DNA of 64,000 bases from contig NZ_JACVPM010000003.1 in NCBI RefSeq assembly GCF_018881905.1, forward strand, positions 62,001-126,000, in the 5' to 3' direction. A program made the position numbers and the translations under genes. The notes beneath the pieces are model-generated. The model was not told where the DNA came from, did no database searches, and was given only the letters and a program-made list of their open reading frames with translations. Positions 48,900 to 58,102 of the stretch are shown piece after piece. The number at the start of each line of letters is the position of its first letter. The stretch's first letter is position 1. The DNA comes from Polynucleobacter sp. MG-27-Goln-C1 (lineage in GTDB: Bacteria; Pseudomonadota; Gammaproteobacteria; Burkholderiales; Burkholderiaceae).

Positions 48900-50051
48900 T
48901 TATTTATTTGTAGCGGCTTGAAGCGCTGTAATTACTTGATTTGGCTCTAGGAGATCCAAGCATGCGCTATTGCTGCTTGCGCGGTCTTCGCAGCCTGCTT
49001 TACGACAAGGAACGCATTCGCCAGGCCCTTGCAGAATCGTGACATTACCAACGGTCTGCGAACGCGCTCTCAATTGATAAGGTTGCATGCCAATAAAGCC
49101 ATTAGGCCATGGGCCAAAATTGGTGGGTGGTGTTGGACCAAACAATGCAATAGTGGGTGTGTTGCATGCTGCCGCAAGATGGGTAATCGAAGTGTCGACG
49201 CCAACATAGGCTATCGCTCCGCGAATCAGGGTGCCTGCTTGCGGAATAGAGAGTAGGCCTGCGGTATCAATAACGTGGCTGCGCGCTTTTTCATCAAGTA
49301 GAGAAAGAATATCTTTATTAAGTTGTAGATCTTGCTTGGCTGGTGACGCACTCAGCACAACTTGCCAACCTTGTTTCGTAATCCACGTCAGCAAGGATTG
49401 CCAATAGGCCAGTGGCCAGCGCTTGTAGGCGGTTAAAGGCCCAGGATGCACCACGATATACGGCGAGTGAAGTTGACCCGCAATCGTCGGGGCGATAGGA
49501 TCACCTGCTGGAGCCATCACTGAGATCGGTTTACTAAATATCTCTCGAGGCCTCTTATAAAAAATTTCAAGCAGACGAAGCTTTTCGGTAATGACATGCT
49601 GTGCAAAATAATCCACATCAATCGTATGTAAGCTAATGGCCTTCTTCCAGGCATTTTGCTGATTACTTTTCTTAGCTTTATCTTGCTCTGTGAGGCCTTG
49701 AGGGTGTCCACCCAATACGCCTACGCGTTGATGAGCTGCTACTAAGCCGTAGAAATAGGCGCGATCGCTCGGTTGCGTAACCACTGCTAAGTCGTAACGT
49801 TGAAAGAGCTTAAAAAATAAGGAAAGATATTCTTTTAGTTTAGGTCGATCTGAAGTTTCGATTTTCTGGGCAATATCAGGATTGCCCTTGAGCATGTCGA
49901 GCTTACCGCGGTAGCCCAAAAAGTGAAACTCAGCATCAGGCCAAAGCTCGCGCGCTTGTGCGATCAGTGGCGCAGTAACAAGGACATCTCCAATCTGGCG
50001 AGTCGCAATAAATAAAACTTTTTTTGGCTTTAGTGCTGAGGATGCAGTCAT
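48900..50051 (-). CDS. Heptosyltransferase-like glycosyltransferase (GT9)
   Basis: This 383-residue inner-membrane-associated or cytosolic GT9 enzyme is involved in lipopolysaccharide core assembly. It opens KKVLFIATRQIGDVLVTAPLI. Later it has PYIVVHPGPLTAYKRWPLAYW and the donor-binding segment YVGVDTSITHLAAACNTPTIALFGPTPPTNFGPW, as in WaaC, WaaF and WaaQ. A C-terminal cluster (GECVPCRKAGCEDRASSNSACLDLL) has four cysteines and is seen in some heptosyltransferase III-like proteins. It is last in a minus-strand run with two GT2 genes. Which sugar it adds is not certain. Confidence 0.82.
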   Translation of the reverse strand: MTASSALKPKKVLFIATRQIGDVLVTAPLIAQARELWPDAEFHFLGYRGKLDMLKGNPDIAQKIETSDRPKLKEYLSLFFKLFQRYDLAVVTQPSDRAYFYGLVAAHQRVGVLGGHPQGLTEQDKAKKSNQQNAWKKAISLHTIDVDYFAQHVITEKLRLLEIFYKRPREIFSKPISVMAPAGDPIAPTIAGQLHSPYIVVHPGPLTAYKRWPLAYWQSLLTWITKQGWQVVLSASPAKQDLQLNKDILSLLDEKARSHVIDTAGLLSIPQAGTLIRGAIAYVGVDTSITHLAAACNTPTIALFGPTPPTNFGPWPNGFIGMQPYQLRARSQTVGNVTILQGPGECVPCRKAGCEDRASSNSACLDLLEPNQVITALQAATNK

Positions 50052-50071
50052 AGGGTTAATGTAACTTAATC

Positions 50072-50854
50072 CTACTGAGCTTTAGCCAGAATTTTTTCAC
50101 GTACGCGACGTGCATTTTCTGCGGCATTCGATTGGTCATTGATGCGGTGATAAAGGTGGAGCACTTCGGTTGACCATGACCCAGATTTACGAATCAAGCC
50201 CCTGTTCTGCAGTCTGAAAACAAAATCAGCATCCTCATGCCCCCATCCTGTCATAGTTTCATCAAAGCCACCTATGGCAAGGGCATCTGCTTTCCAGCAA
50301 GCCAGGTTGCAACCCTTAATGCGACGCCAGACAAATTTTTTATAGTCACGCCAGGTTCCATCACCCAGCTTGATTTTGATGGGCCAATACTTATTGATGC
50401 CGCCAGATAACCGATAGCTCAACAAGTGGCTGATGAATTTCTTGAAATCCCATCGTGACCAAGAGAGGATATCTTTTGTTAAAGCCTCATTCAGCAAGAC
50501 TCGACTGCCGGTAGTGAAGTAACCTTTTTTCGCTAGCTTTCGATGTTGCGCTACAAAGTCGGGCTGAACTACGCAGTCCCCATCTAAAAATATGAAGTAC
50601 TCACCAGAAGCCTCTGCACTTGCAAGGTTGCGAATGAGGGCCAAACGAAATCCTAAATCTTCATGCCAAACATGTTTAATCTGCAGTTTAGATTTGAGCT
50701 TAAAGGAGTCAATAAAGTCTTTGGTATCCGGTTTTGAGCCATCATCGGCGATCAGGATCTCAAAGTTGGAATCGGTTTGAGTTTCTAGGGATTGCAAAAC
50801 AAAATCGAGGGCATCGATTCTGTTGTAAGTTGCAACGATGACGCTGATCTTCAT
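50072..50854 (-). CDS. Family 2 glycosyltransferase
   Basis: This 260-residue GT-A fold enzyme has an MKISVIVATYNR start, a LIADDGS strand, the DXD-type metal motif FLDGDCV (about residue 90), and GWGHEDADFVFRL, the ED motif typical of GT2/GT27-like galactosyl- or hexosaminyl-transferases. The ATG at 50854 overlaps the upstream gene stop by 4 bases; a start 27 bases earlier is rejected for that reason. It is probably a lipopolysaccharide-core or O-chain sugar transferase. The substrate is unknown. Confidence 0.82.
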   Translation of the reverse strand: MKISVIVATYNRIDALDFVLQSLETQTDSNFEILIADDGSKPDTKDFIDSFKLKSKLQIKHVWHEDLGFRLALIRNLASAEASGEYFIFLDGDCVVQPDFVAQHRKLAKKGYFTTGSRVLLNEALTKDILSWSRWDFKKFISHLLSYRLSGGINKYWPIKIKLGDGTWRDYKKFVWRRIKGCNLACWKADALAIGGFDETMTGWGHEDADFVFRLQNRGLIRKSGSWSTEVLHLYHRINDQSNAAENARRVREKILAKAQ

Positions 50855-51612
50855 TTTTCTGTTTGGTTTTGAATGAGCCAAATTTTCATGTAGCGGTAGT
50901 AGCTACCCTCAGCATTTGAGAGGGCTAATGCAAGGCCCTGATAACCATCTAGGAATCCCGCTCTAATGAAGTAGGTTCTGATGAAGGCCCACATGCCGTG
51001 CAGAATTGCTTTAAGGGGATTGCTTCGCCTTCCCTTAGCAAAAGCTTGTTCAGCTGATGCTGTTGAATAACGATCAATTTTTTGGAGCACTTGTGAGAAA
51101 TTCATAAAACTGAAGTGCAACATGGGATTTTCTAGTTTCGCTACTTGCCCATTTGGAATTAGACGTTCGTGAACTAGGTCATCTGAGAATCGAGCTGTGC
51201 CACGTTTAAATAGTCGATCCACATAATCAGGGCTCCAGCCGGAGTGTCGAATGAAGCGACCGCAATACCAAGAAAGGCGTGGAATCGCAAAACAGTCAAC
51301 ATGAGCTGAATGATGAATGGCAGTCAGAATTTCACTTCTCAGTGCTGGGGTAAGTCGCTCATCCGCATCCAAGGAGAGAACCCACTCACCAGTTGCCAGG
51401 TCCAGAGCGCGGTTCTTTTGGGGTCCAAATCCGGGCCAATCAGTCGGTTGGCTAATGACTGCACCATGGTTTTTGGCAATTTCTAGGGTGCTATCGGTGC
51501 TATTGGTATCGACCACCACAATTTGCTGGGCAATCCCCTCCAAGGAGGCCAAGCAATCGGCCAAATTGGCCTCTTCATTGCGAGTGATGAGTATGACGGA
51601 TAAGGTGGGCAT
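50851..51612 (-). CDS. WaaE/KdtX-like family 2 glycosyltransferase
   Basis: This 253-residue GT2 enzyme has LSVILITRNEEANLADCLASL at the N-terminus, VVDTNSTDSTLEIA, the metal motif SLDADERL (about 80-87) and a late RAGFLDGYQGLALALSNAEGSYYRYMKIW segment. The last resembles WaaE/KdtX enzymes that add glucose or another hexose to the inner lipopolysaccharide core. It is the first gene of the three-gene minus-strand operon and is divergent from msbA with only 10 bases between start codons. The two directions together supply lipopolysaccharide sugars and the lipid A exporter. Confidence 0.83.
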   Translation of the reverse strand: MPTLSVILITRNEEANLADCLASLEGIAQQIVVVDTNSTDSTLEIAKNHGAVISQPTDWPGFGPQKNRALDLATGEWVLSLDADERLTPALRSEILTAIHHSAHVDCFAIPRLSWYCGRFIRHSGWSPDYVDRLFKRGTARFSDDLVHERLIPNGQVAKLENPMLHFSFMNFSQVLQKIDRYSTASAEQAFAKGRRSNPLKAILHGMWAFIRTYFIRAGFLDGYQGLALALSNAEGSYYRYMKIWLIQNQTEK

Positions 51613-51622
51613 AATTCATTAT

Positions 51623-53386
51623 ATGAATGCTCAAGACCGTACCGCCCTAAATCGCTTAATTCAGTACCTGAAGCCCCATATCTGGACGATTATTGGGTCT
51701 TTACTGGCCATGGCGCTAGTAGCAGGCGCTGAAACCTCTATTCCTGCCTTAATGAAGCCATTATTGGACCGCGGCTTTACTGGACAGCTCAACAGCAAGC
51801 TCTGGCAGGTACCGGTCTTCTTGGTAGGTTTGGCGCTAGTTCGTAGTTTGGCCCAGTTCCTATCAAATTATTTACTCACTCGCGTCATTAATTCGGTGCT
51901 ACTTAAATTACGTGAGCAGATGTTCCAAACGCTACTAAATGCCTCAACTACTTTTTTCCAAAAGAACTCCGCATCCAATTTAATTAATGCAGTTGTTTTT
52001 GAGGTGAACAATGTCCTCTCTATCATGGGCGGCATGTTGATTAGCTTGGTAAGGGATTCGCTCACTGTAGTAGGTTTGATTGGTTATCTCATTTATTTGA
52101 ATTGGCAGCTGACTTTAGTGGTTTTGGTGATCTTTCCTATCATCGCCTTCATCATGAGCAAGATCAACAAGCGCCTGCGTACTTTAAATCGTGAACAACA
52201 GACTCTGACAAGTGAATTGGCCTATATCGTTGAGGAGTCTGCGGCCGGGTACAAGATTGTGAAGGTGCATGGTGCGGAAGAGTACGAGATGCGACGCTTT
52301 ATGGATAAGGCAGAGCGCTTACGCCAGTTCTCACTGAAAGCAGCGGTAGCGGGGGGTCTAAATCAGCCTATCACTCAGCTCATCGCTTCTATGGCGCTAT
52401 CGATCGTATTGGTAATCGCCTTGATGCAGTCAGCCTCTGAAGGCACTACGGTTGGTGGTTTTGCCGCATTTATTACCGCCATGATGTTAGTAATTTCGCC
52501 GATAAAACATTTGGCGGATATTAATCAGCCTTTGCAGCGGGGTTTAACTGCTGCAGAAATGATCTTCTCTCTCATGGACCAGCCTTTTGAGGAGGATGAG
52601 TCCCGCAAAGAGAATATGAAGTCCTTAGCTAAGGCTAAAGGCGGAATTCGATTTGAGGATGTTGGCTTCTCTTATCAGCAAGAAGCCGGCCGCAAAGATG
52701 CGCTTACTGGCGTGAATTTAAATATCAAACCTGGTGAAGTAGTTGCCTTTGTCGGCCCATCTGGCGGTGGTAAATCTACTCTGGTTAATTTATTGCCGCG
52801 TTTCTTTAAGCCCACTAGCGGACAAATTTTCTTGGACGATATTCCTCTTGAGGATATTATTCTGGCCGATGTACGCAAGCAAATTGCTTTTGTAAGCCAG
52901 GATGTCATTTTATTTAATGACAGCATTGCAGCAAACGTTGCATATGGTGCTGTAGGCCCAGAGGGCATCGATCGAGGGCGCGTGATGGAGGCGCTCGAGG
53001 CGGCAAACTTAAGCACTCTCATAAAAGAAATGCCTGAAGGTATTGATGCCCAAATTGGTGATAATGGCAATCGCTTATCTGGTGGCCAGCGCCAGCGTTT
53101 AGCGATTGCGAGGGCGATTTATAAAGATGCACCTATCCTGATCTTGGATGAGGCAACTTCCGCTTTGGATTCTGAGTCTGAGCGTCAAGTACAAGATGCT
53201 CTAGAGCGCCTGATGGCTGGACGAACTACTTTAGTTATTGCGCATCGCTTATCGACAATTGAGCATGCCAATCGAATTGTGGTGCTGGAGCATGGTCATG
53301 TGATTGAGAATGGCTCGCACGAAGAATTGATTGCTAAGGATGGTTTGTATGCGAACCTGCATCGCATCCAGTTTTCGAATGCTTAA
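51623..53386 (+). CDS. msbA: Lipid A export ABC transporter MsbA
   Basis: This 587-residue half-transporter flips lipid A-core across the inner membrane. Six transmembrane helices (residues 20-310) precede the nucleotide-binding domain, which has Walker A GPSGGGKST, signature LSGGQRQRLAIARA, Walker B ILILDEATSALD and the H-loop IAHRLST. An in-frame ATG far upstream lies inside the divergent glycosyltransferase and is rejected. The ATG at 51623 gives the canonical MsbA N-terminus. The stop codon overlaps the convergent galE stop through a shared TTAA. Confidence 0.93.
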   Translation: MNAQDRTALNRLIQYLKPHIWTIIGSLLAMALVAGAETSIPALMKPLLDRGFTGQLNSKLWQVPVFLVGLALVRSLAQFLSNYLLTRVINSVLLKLREQMFQTLLNASTTFFQKNSASNLINAVVFEVNNVLSIMGGMLISLVRDSLTVVGLIGYLIYLNWQLTLVVLVIFPIIAFIMSKINKRLRTLNREQQTLTSELAYIVEESAAGYKIVKVHGAEEYEMRRFMDKAERLRQFSLKAAVAGGLNQPITQLIASMALSIVLVIALMQSASEGTTVGGFAAFITAMMLVISPIKHLADINQPLQRGLTAAEMIFSLMDQPFEEDESRKENMKSLAKAKGGIRFEDVGFSYQQEAGRKDALTGVNLNIKPGEVVAFVGPSGGGKSTLVNLLPRFFKPTSGQIFLDDIPLEDIILADVRKQIAFVSQDVILFNDSIAANVAYGAVGPEGIDRGRVMEALEAANLSTLIKEMPEGIDAQIGDNGNRLSGGQRQRLAIARAIYKDAPILILDEATSALDSESERQVQDALERLMAGRTTLVIAHRLSTIEHANRIVVLEHGHVIENGSHEELIAKDGLYANLHRIQFSNA

Positions 53387-54387
53387 TTCTTTCTAGAATT
53401 TTTGATCCAGAGCCAAGAGCTATTGCAAATATCCGATAGCTTCTGCTTGGTTTTCCACCCCAGGACTTTCTCTGCTTTATCTGCCTTGGCGTAGTACTCC
53501 GGAAGATCGCCTGGGCGTCGACCAACTATCTTGTATGGAATTTTATGGCCACTAGCTTTTTCGAAGTGACGTAGGAGATCCAGAACGCTATAGCTATCAC
53601 CGCTACCTAGGTTAAAGGTATGGCACCCGGCATTGTTCTGAAGCCAGATGAGCGCAGCTAGATGGCCTTCAGCCAAATCCATGACATGGATGTAGTCGCG
53701 CTTACCTGTGCCATCTGGGGTGTCGTAATCATCTCCAAAAATATTGAGTACTGGCAGCTTTCCATTCACAACTTGCCCAATGACTGGCATCAAATTATTC
53801 GGAATTCCATTGGGATTCTCGCCAATCAACCCCGATTCATGAGCGCCGACTGGATTGAAGTATCTTAGACAGGCAATTTGCCATTCCTTGTCACTTACGC
53901 TCAGGTCACGCAGTATTTCTTCTATCTGAAGCTTATTGCGACCATAGGGATTGGTTGGGCTGGTGGGATGGTTTTCATCGTACGGTAGATAAATTGGATC
54001 GCCATAAACGGTGGCGCTACTACTAAAAACTAGAGTCTTAATGCCAACCGCTTGCATTGCTTGTATTAGGCTAATGCTACCTTGTACATTGTTTGCATAA
54101 TATTCAATTGGCTTTTGGGATGATTCGCCGACAGCCTTTAATCCAGCAAGATGAATCACTGCCTCAATTTTTTTATCATGCAGTACTTTGGTGAGCTTTT
54201 CGGTATCCCGAACATCACCCTCAGTAAATCCGATGGTCTTGGAGCAAATCTTCTGAACGCGATCTAAAGTGCCAATATTGCTATTACAAAGATTGTCATA
54301 AATATGAACCTGATGACCAGCATTTGCCAAGAGGAGTGCTGTATGGCTGCCGATATAACCCATGCCGCCAGTAAGTAAAATATTCAA
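53383..54387 (-). CDS. galE: UDP-glucose 4-epimerase
   Basis: This 334-residue extended SDR interconverts UDP-glucose and UDP-galactose. It has the NAD motif GGMGYIGSHTALLLANAG (7-24), SSSATVYGDP with the catalytic Ser near 124, YGRNK with Tyr-Lys near 148-152, and DYIHVMDLAEGH. Length and motifs are canonical. It supplies activated sugar for the glycosyltransferases and LPS genes next to it. It is tail-to-tail with msbA, the two stop codons sharing bases. Confidence 0.94.
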   Translation of the reverse strand: MNILLTGGMGYIGSHTALLLANAGHQVHIYDNLCNSNIGTLDRVQKICSKTIGFTEGDVRDTEKLTKVLHDKKIEAVIHLAGLKAVGESSQKPIEYYANNVQGSISLIQAMQAVGIKTLVFSSSATVYGDPIYLPYDENHPTSPTNPYGRNKLQIEEILRDLSVSDKEWQIACLRYFNPVGAHESGLIGENPNGIPNNLMPVIGQVVNGKLPVLNIFGDDYDTPDGTGKRDYIHVMDLAEGHLAALIWLQNNAGCHTFNLGSGDSYSVLDLLRHFEKASGHKIPYKIVGRRPGDLPEYYAKADKAEKVLGWKTKQKLSDICNSSWLWIKNSRKN

Positions 54388-54407
54388 AAGAGCCTCGTAA
54401 GGGATGA

Positions 54408-55871
54408 TTAGCTTAGAACGATATCGTACTGCTCTTGGCGGAAGCTACCTTCAGCTTGAAGCTTGATGGGCTTACTAATAAAGTCGCCCAATTGCGCTAA
54501 AAATTGATTTTCTTCTTCAAGGAAGAGGTCAATTACATCGGGTGCAGCCACAATTCTAAATTCACGAGGATTAAATTGGCGATGCTCTCGCACAATCTCC
54601 CGCAAAATCTCATAACAAATAGTCTGCGCTGTTTTGACTTCGCCTTTACCTTGGCAAGTAGCGCAAGGTTCACAGGTGATGTGGGCTAGGGATTCTCGAG
54701 TGCGTTTGCGCGTCATCTCCACCAAGCCCAGTGAGGAAAAATCACTAATTGAAGTCCGCGCATGATCACGCTCTAAATTGCGATTGAGTTCGTGCAAAAC
54801 AGATTCTTGATGGTCCTTGCTCAGCATATCAATAAAGTCAATGATGATGATGCCGCCGAGATTGCGTAAACGGAGTTGACGAGCAATAGCCTGAGCAGCC
54901 TCAAGATTCGTTTTAAAAACGGTGTCATCGAGATTGCGGGCGCCGACATAACTTCCAGTATTGACATCAATCGTAGTCATAGACTCCGTTTGATCGATCA
55001 TCAGGTAGCCGCCCGATTTGAGGTCAACTCTTCTGCCTAAGGCCTTATTAATTTCAGCATCAACATCAAATAAATCAAATAGAGCGCGCTCACCACGATG
55101 TAGGGTTAACTTCTCCAAGAGGTTAGGCATATAGAGCGTAGCGAAACCTTTGAGCTTTTCAAAGTTCTCAGCGGAGTCGACTCGGATTTGGGTAGCTTCT
55201 TCGCCAGCAACGTCACGCAATACACGTTCAGCTAAGCTGAGATCCTGGTAAAGCAGGCTAGGGGCAGCCTTGTGGTTCACAGCTTCTCGGATCTTCTCCC
55301 AGGTGGTGCGTAAGTAAAGCATATCGTGCTCAAGCTCGGTATCACTAGCATCTTGTGCGCTGGTACGCACAATGATTCCGCCTTTTTCATCGGCTGGCAT
55401 CAGTCCAGCAAGGCGCGTCTTAATTGCTTCACGCTCTTCTGGCTGATCAATTCTTTGAGATACGCCAATATATTTCTCGGTGGCTGCATCGGTACCAGCT
55501 GGTGGTAGATAAACCAAGTTGCGACCTGCAATACTGAGCTGGGTTGTAAGGCGTGCACCTTTAGTTCCCAAAGGATCTTTAAGTACTTGGACCAAAACAT
55601 TTTGCCCTTCAAAGAGCAGCTTTTCAATTTGAGCTTGAGGATTGTTTTGGGTGATATCCGCAACATGCATAAATGCAGTGCGCTCTAAGCCGATCTCAAT
55701 GAAGGCAGATTGCATGCCTGGTAGTACCCGTACTACTTTAGCTAAATAGATATTGCCGACGATACCGCGTTGACGTGTGCGCTCAATCTGAAGTTCTTGA
55801 ACGGCGCCTTGCTGAATTAATGCCACCCGTGTTTCTTGGGGGGTGATGTTGATCAGAATTTCTTCATTCAT
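54408..55871 (-). CDS. rng: Ribonuclease G
   Basis: This 487-residue endoribonuclease matures 16S rRNA 5' ends and degrades mRNA. It has an N-terminal S1 domain (about 36-115, GIVGNIYLAKVVRVLPGMQSAFIEIG) and the RNase E/G catalytic core with VDVNTG and IIIDFIDM (catalytic Asp residues). The zinc-link CEPCATCQGKG is near 405. The absence of a long C-terminal scaffold distinguishes it from RNase E. It is last in a tightly packed rsfS-rlmH-maf-rng run and overlaps maf by 4 bases. Confidence 0.93.
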   Translation of the reverse strand: MNEEILINITPQETRVALIQQGAVQELQIERTRQRGIVGNIYLAKVVRVLPGMQSAFIEIGLERTAFMHVADITQNNPQAQIEKLLFEGQNVLVQVLKDPLGTKGARLTTQLSIAGRNLVYLPPAGTDAATEKYIGVSQRIDQPEEREAIKTRLAGLMPADEKGGIIVRTSAQDASDTELEHDMLYLRTTWEKIREAVNHKAAPSLLYQDLSLAERVLRDVAGEEATQIRVDSAENFEKLKGFATLYMPNLLEKLTLHRGERALFDLFDVDAEINKALGRRVDLKSGGYLMIDQTESMTTIDVNTGSYVGARNLDDTVFKTNLEAAQAIARQLRLRNLGGIIIIDFIDMLSKDHQESVLHELNRNLERDHARTSISDFSSLGLVEMTRKRTRESLAHITCEPCATCQGKGEVKTAQTICYEILREIVREHRQFNPREFRIVAAPDVIDLFLEEENQFLAQLGDFISKPIKLQAEGSFRQEQYDIVLS

Positions 55872-56491
55872 ATGCGGGCAACTTTAGCGAAATCCAATAA
55901 TTGGTTAACTTCGAAAATAGGTAATCCCATGATACCGCTATAGCTGCCTTTAATTGAGGGAATAAAAGCTCCCCCAAGACCCTGAATGCCATATGCTCCA
56001 GCCTTGCCAAAAGGCTCACCGCTCTGAATGTAGCTATCAATTTGCGCTTCAGTTAAGTGGGCAAATTCCACTTCGGATACTTGCACCAAACAAAGGGGGG
56101 TAGTTTGGGGATCGACCGTGAGAACAACTGCAGTGAGTACCTCATGCACTTTACCGCTGAGCATTTTCAGAATGCGTGCGGCATCGGCGGCATCGTTAGG
56201 TTTTCCGAGGATTTCACCAGCGGGATTGTCCTGTAGGCTGACAGTGGTATCTGCGCACAAAATAGGCGCCCATGGTTTTCCGCTGTTTTGCCACCTTGCT
56301 AATGCAATAGCGCTTTTGGCGAAAGTGACCCTCTCAACATATTGACGGGCTTTTTCATTCGGGAGTGGCACTTCAAGGGTCTCTGTATCTTCACCTGGTG
56401 CAGCAATCAGCATCTCAAACTGGATACCAATCTGTTTGAGCAACTCTTGGCGTCGCGGGCTTTGTGATGCAAGATAAATATAAGAAAACAT
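55868..56491 (-). CDS. maf: Maf-type nucleoside triphosphate pyrophosphatase
   Basis: This 207-residue protein hydrolyses non-canonical or unpaired NTPs such as dTTP/UTP. It opens with the conserved MFSYIYLASQSPRRQELLKQIG motif. It also has CADTTVSL (catalytic Asp), EILGKPNDAADAARILKMLSGKVHEVLTA and GEPFGKAGAYGIQGLGGAF. An in-frame ATG 90 bases upstream lies in rlmH and is rejected, since the Maf motif must sit at the very N-terminus. It overlaps rng by 4 bases. YhdE or YceF subfamily assignment was not attempted. Confidence 0.9.
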   Translation of the reverse strand: MFSYIYLASQSPRRQELLKQIGIQFEMLIAAPGEDTETLEVPLPNEKARQYVERVTFAKSAIALARWQNSGKPWAPILCADTTVSLQDNPAGEILGKPNDAADAARILKMLSGKVHEVLTAVVLTVDPQTTPLCLVQVSEVEFAHLTEAQIDSYIQSGEPFGKAGAYGIQGLGGAFIPSIKGSYSGIMGLPIFEVNQLLDFAKVARI

Positions 56492-56498
56492 CAATGGA

Positions 56499-56942
56499 TT
56501 ACTCGCGGTGGTAGGGGTGGCCTTGCAAAATAGTCCAAGCTCGATAAAGCTGCTCGACCAATAAGACTCTTGCCATGGCATGCGGTAGCGTCAGGCTCGA
56601 CAGACGCCACATTGCTTGCGCATTTTCTTTGAGGCTAGCATGAAGTCCATCGGCACCACCAACTAAAAAAGTGATGTCAAAACCTTCTTGACGCCAGTTT
56701 GCTAACTGCGTAGCTAGATTTTGTGTAGTTTGATCTTTGCCGCGCTCATCAAGCGCAATGACACGGGAGCCTTTTGGAATGGCTGCGGCAATTTTTATAG
56801 CTTCTTTGGCTGGGGTGAGATCAGGTTTGATCTCTTTAATTTCAATACTGCAATCTGCTGGCATGCGCTTAATGTAATCATGGGTTGCAGTTGCAACCCA
56901 TTCTGGCATTTTGTGACCAACAGAAACAATCGTTAAGCGCAT
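56499..56942 (-). CDS. rlmH: 23S rRNA pseudouridine-1915 methyltransferase RlmH
   Basis: This is a 147-residue SPOUT-class methyltransferase that methylates pseudouridine 1915 in helix 69 of 23S rRNA on 70S ribosomes. It has MRLTIVSVGHKMPEWV, the SAM-binding knot segment DITFLVGGADGLH and the C-terminal LSSLTLPHAMARVLLVEQLYRAWTILQGHPYHRE, all canonical. The gene order rsfS-rlmH is conserved across bacteria. Confidence 0.95.
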   Translation of the reverse strand: MRLTIVSVGHKMPEWVATATHDYIKRMPADCSIEIKEIKPDLTPAKEAIKIAAAIPKGSRVIALDERGKDQTTQNLATQLANWRQEGFDITFLVGGADGLHASLKENAQAMWRLSSLTLPHAMARVLLVEQLYRAWTILQGHPYHRE

Positions 56943-56952
56943 TACTAAAGCA

Positions 56953-57342
56953 TTACTCTTCGTCGTCAGGTTCGCTTGCTTTCACAAGTCCCTTGTCTGC
57001 TGCTAATTTGACACGCACTGGCTTAGCGCCCCACATGCCTTCAAGTTGGTAGTACGCACGCAGTGCAGGCTGCAAAATGTGAACCACGATATCGCCACAA
57101 TCGACGAGTACCCATTCACCAGTCTCCAGGCCTTCAACGGAGATCACTTCGCCACCTTTAGCATTGACAGATTCCTTAACGGAGATAGCCAAGGATCTAG
57201 TCTGGCGATTAGAGGAGCCGGTAGCAATGATGACGCGATCAAATAGTTCGCTGAGTTTGGTGGTGTCGTAAACACGAATATCCTGCGCCTTGACATCTTC
57301 TAGGGCATCGATCACGACGCGTTGTAATTTAGTTAAGTCCAT
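56953..57342 (-). CDS. rsfS: Ribosomal silencing factor RsfS
   Basis: This is a 129-residue protein that binds L14 of the 50S subunit and blocks 70S assembly in starved cells. Conserved segments are ALEDVKAQDIRVYDTTKLSELFDRVIIATGSSNRQTRSLA, GLETGEWVLVDCGDIVVHIL and REYYQLE-like AYYQLEGMW. It ends in an acidic tail, EPDDEE. It precedes rlmH by 10 bases. The 54 bases before nadD's end upstream contain a weak CTAAGAT/ATCTTAG hairpin. Confidence 0.94.
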   Translation of the reverse strand: MDLTKLQRVVIDALEDVKAQDIRVYDTTKLSELFDRVIIATGSSNRQTRSLAISVKESVNAKGGEVISVEGLETGEWVLVDCGDIVVHILQPALRAYYQLEGMWGAKPVRVKLAADKGLVKASEPDDEE

Positions 57343-57396
57343 AGTTTCTTTAATATTTTTCTAAGATTTTTGTATATAGGGGTGATCTTAGCCTGA

Positions 57397-58101
57397 TTAC
57401 TTATACAGGCCTAGATTTGTGATGATTTCTAAAGCGTGAGACGGAATATGCTCGGAGGCAATGGCGCTACGAGAGGTGCTTTTAAGCTGATTTCGCAACT
57501 CGGTTGATGAAAGGTCTACTGAAAGACTGTTATCTACATAGATGCGGCCAAATTGGCTTTTTTCAAGGGTATTTGGGTCTGCGCATTGATGATTTGCTAA
57601 TAAAGCCTCAATTTCAGGGCTCTTCTCTGCTGAAAGCTCATGGTGTGGCCTGCTGGCTACTGCGAAATTCACAAAGCTTAGCAATTGATCCCAGGAGTTC
57701 CAGGAGGGGAGGTTCAGAAGGGAGTCTGCCCCCATTAGCCAGATCAAGCTGACATCAGGCCCAAAACGCTCTCTTAGGGCTTTTGCAGTATCAATGGCAT
57801 AACTCGGCCCTGCACGATCAATTTCGATGCGATCAACGCCAATTTGAGTGGGGATTTGCAAATAGAGAAATGCTCTCGCTAGATCAATACCCGCAGCTTC
57901 AGTAAGTTGTAAGCGGATTTCTGCAGGGGTTATGCCGGAATTTTTTTGCCAAGGTTCCCCACTGGGAATGAGAAGCAGCGCGTCGAGATGCAAGACCTTT
58001 GCAAAATGTGTGGCCAACTTAAGATGGCCAAGATGTGGCGGATCAAAAGTACCACCTAAGATGCCAATTTTTTTTGGGGTATCCAAACGCGCTGAGCTCA
58101 A
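57397..58101 (-). CDS. nadD: Nicotinate-nucleotide adenylyltransferase
   Basis: This 234-residue enzyme makes nicotinate adenine dinucleotide in NAD synthesis. The N-terminal motif GILGGTFDPPHLGHL (13-27) is the nucleotidyl-transferase T/HxGH signature. Later come LIWLMGADSLLNLPSW and SSTELRNQL, the ISSTxIR-like motif. The downstream rsfS neighbour is the usual one. It follows hemF by only one base. Confidence 0.93.
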   Translation of the reverse strand: MSSARLDTPKKIGILGGTFDPPHLGHLKLATHFAKVLHLDALLLIPSGEPWQKNSGITPAEIRLQLTEAAGIDLARAFLYLQIPTQIGVDRIEIDRAGPSYAIDTAKALRERFGPDVSLIWLMGADSLLNLPSWNSWDQLLSFVNFAVASRPHHELSAEKSPEIEALLANHQCADPNTLEKSQFGRIYVDNSLSVDLSSTELRNQLKSTSRSAIASEHIPSHALEIITNLGLYK

Positions 58102-58102
58102 G

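Noticed and set aside
51317-51622. Longer msbA starting within the divergent glycosyltransferase gene
   Set aside because: It is antisense to a well-supported gene and adds about 100 residues absent from MsbA proteins.
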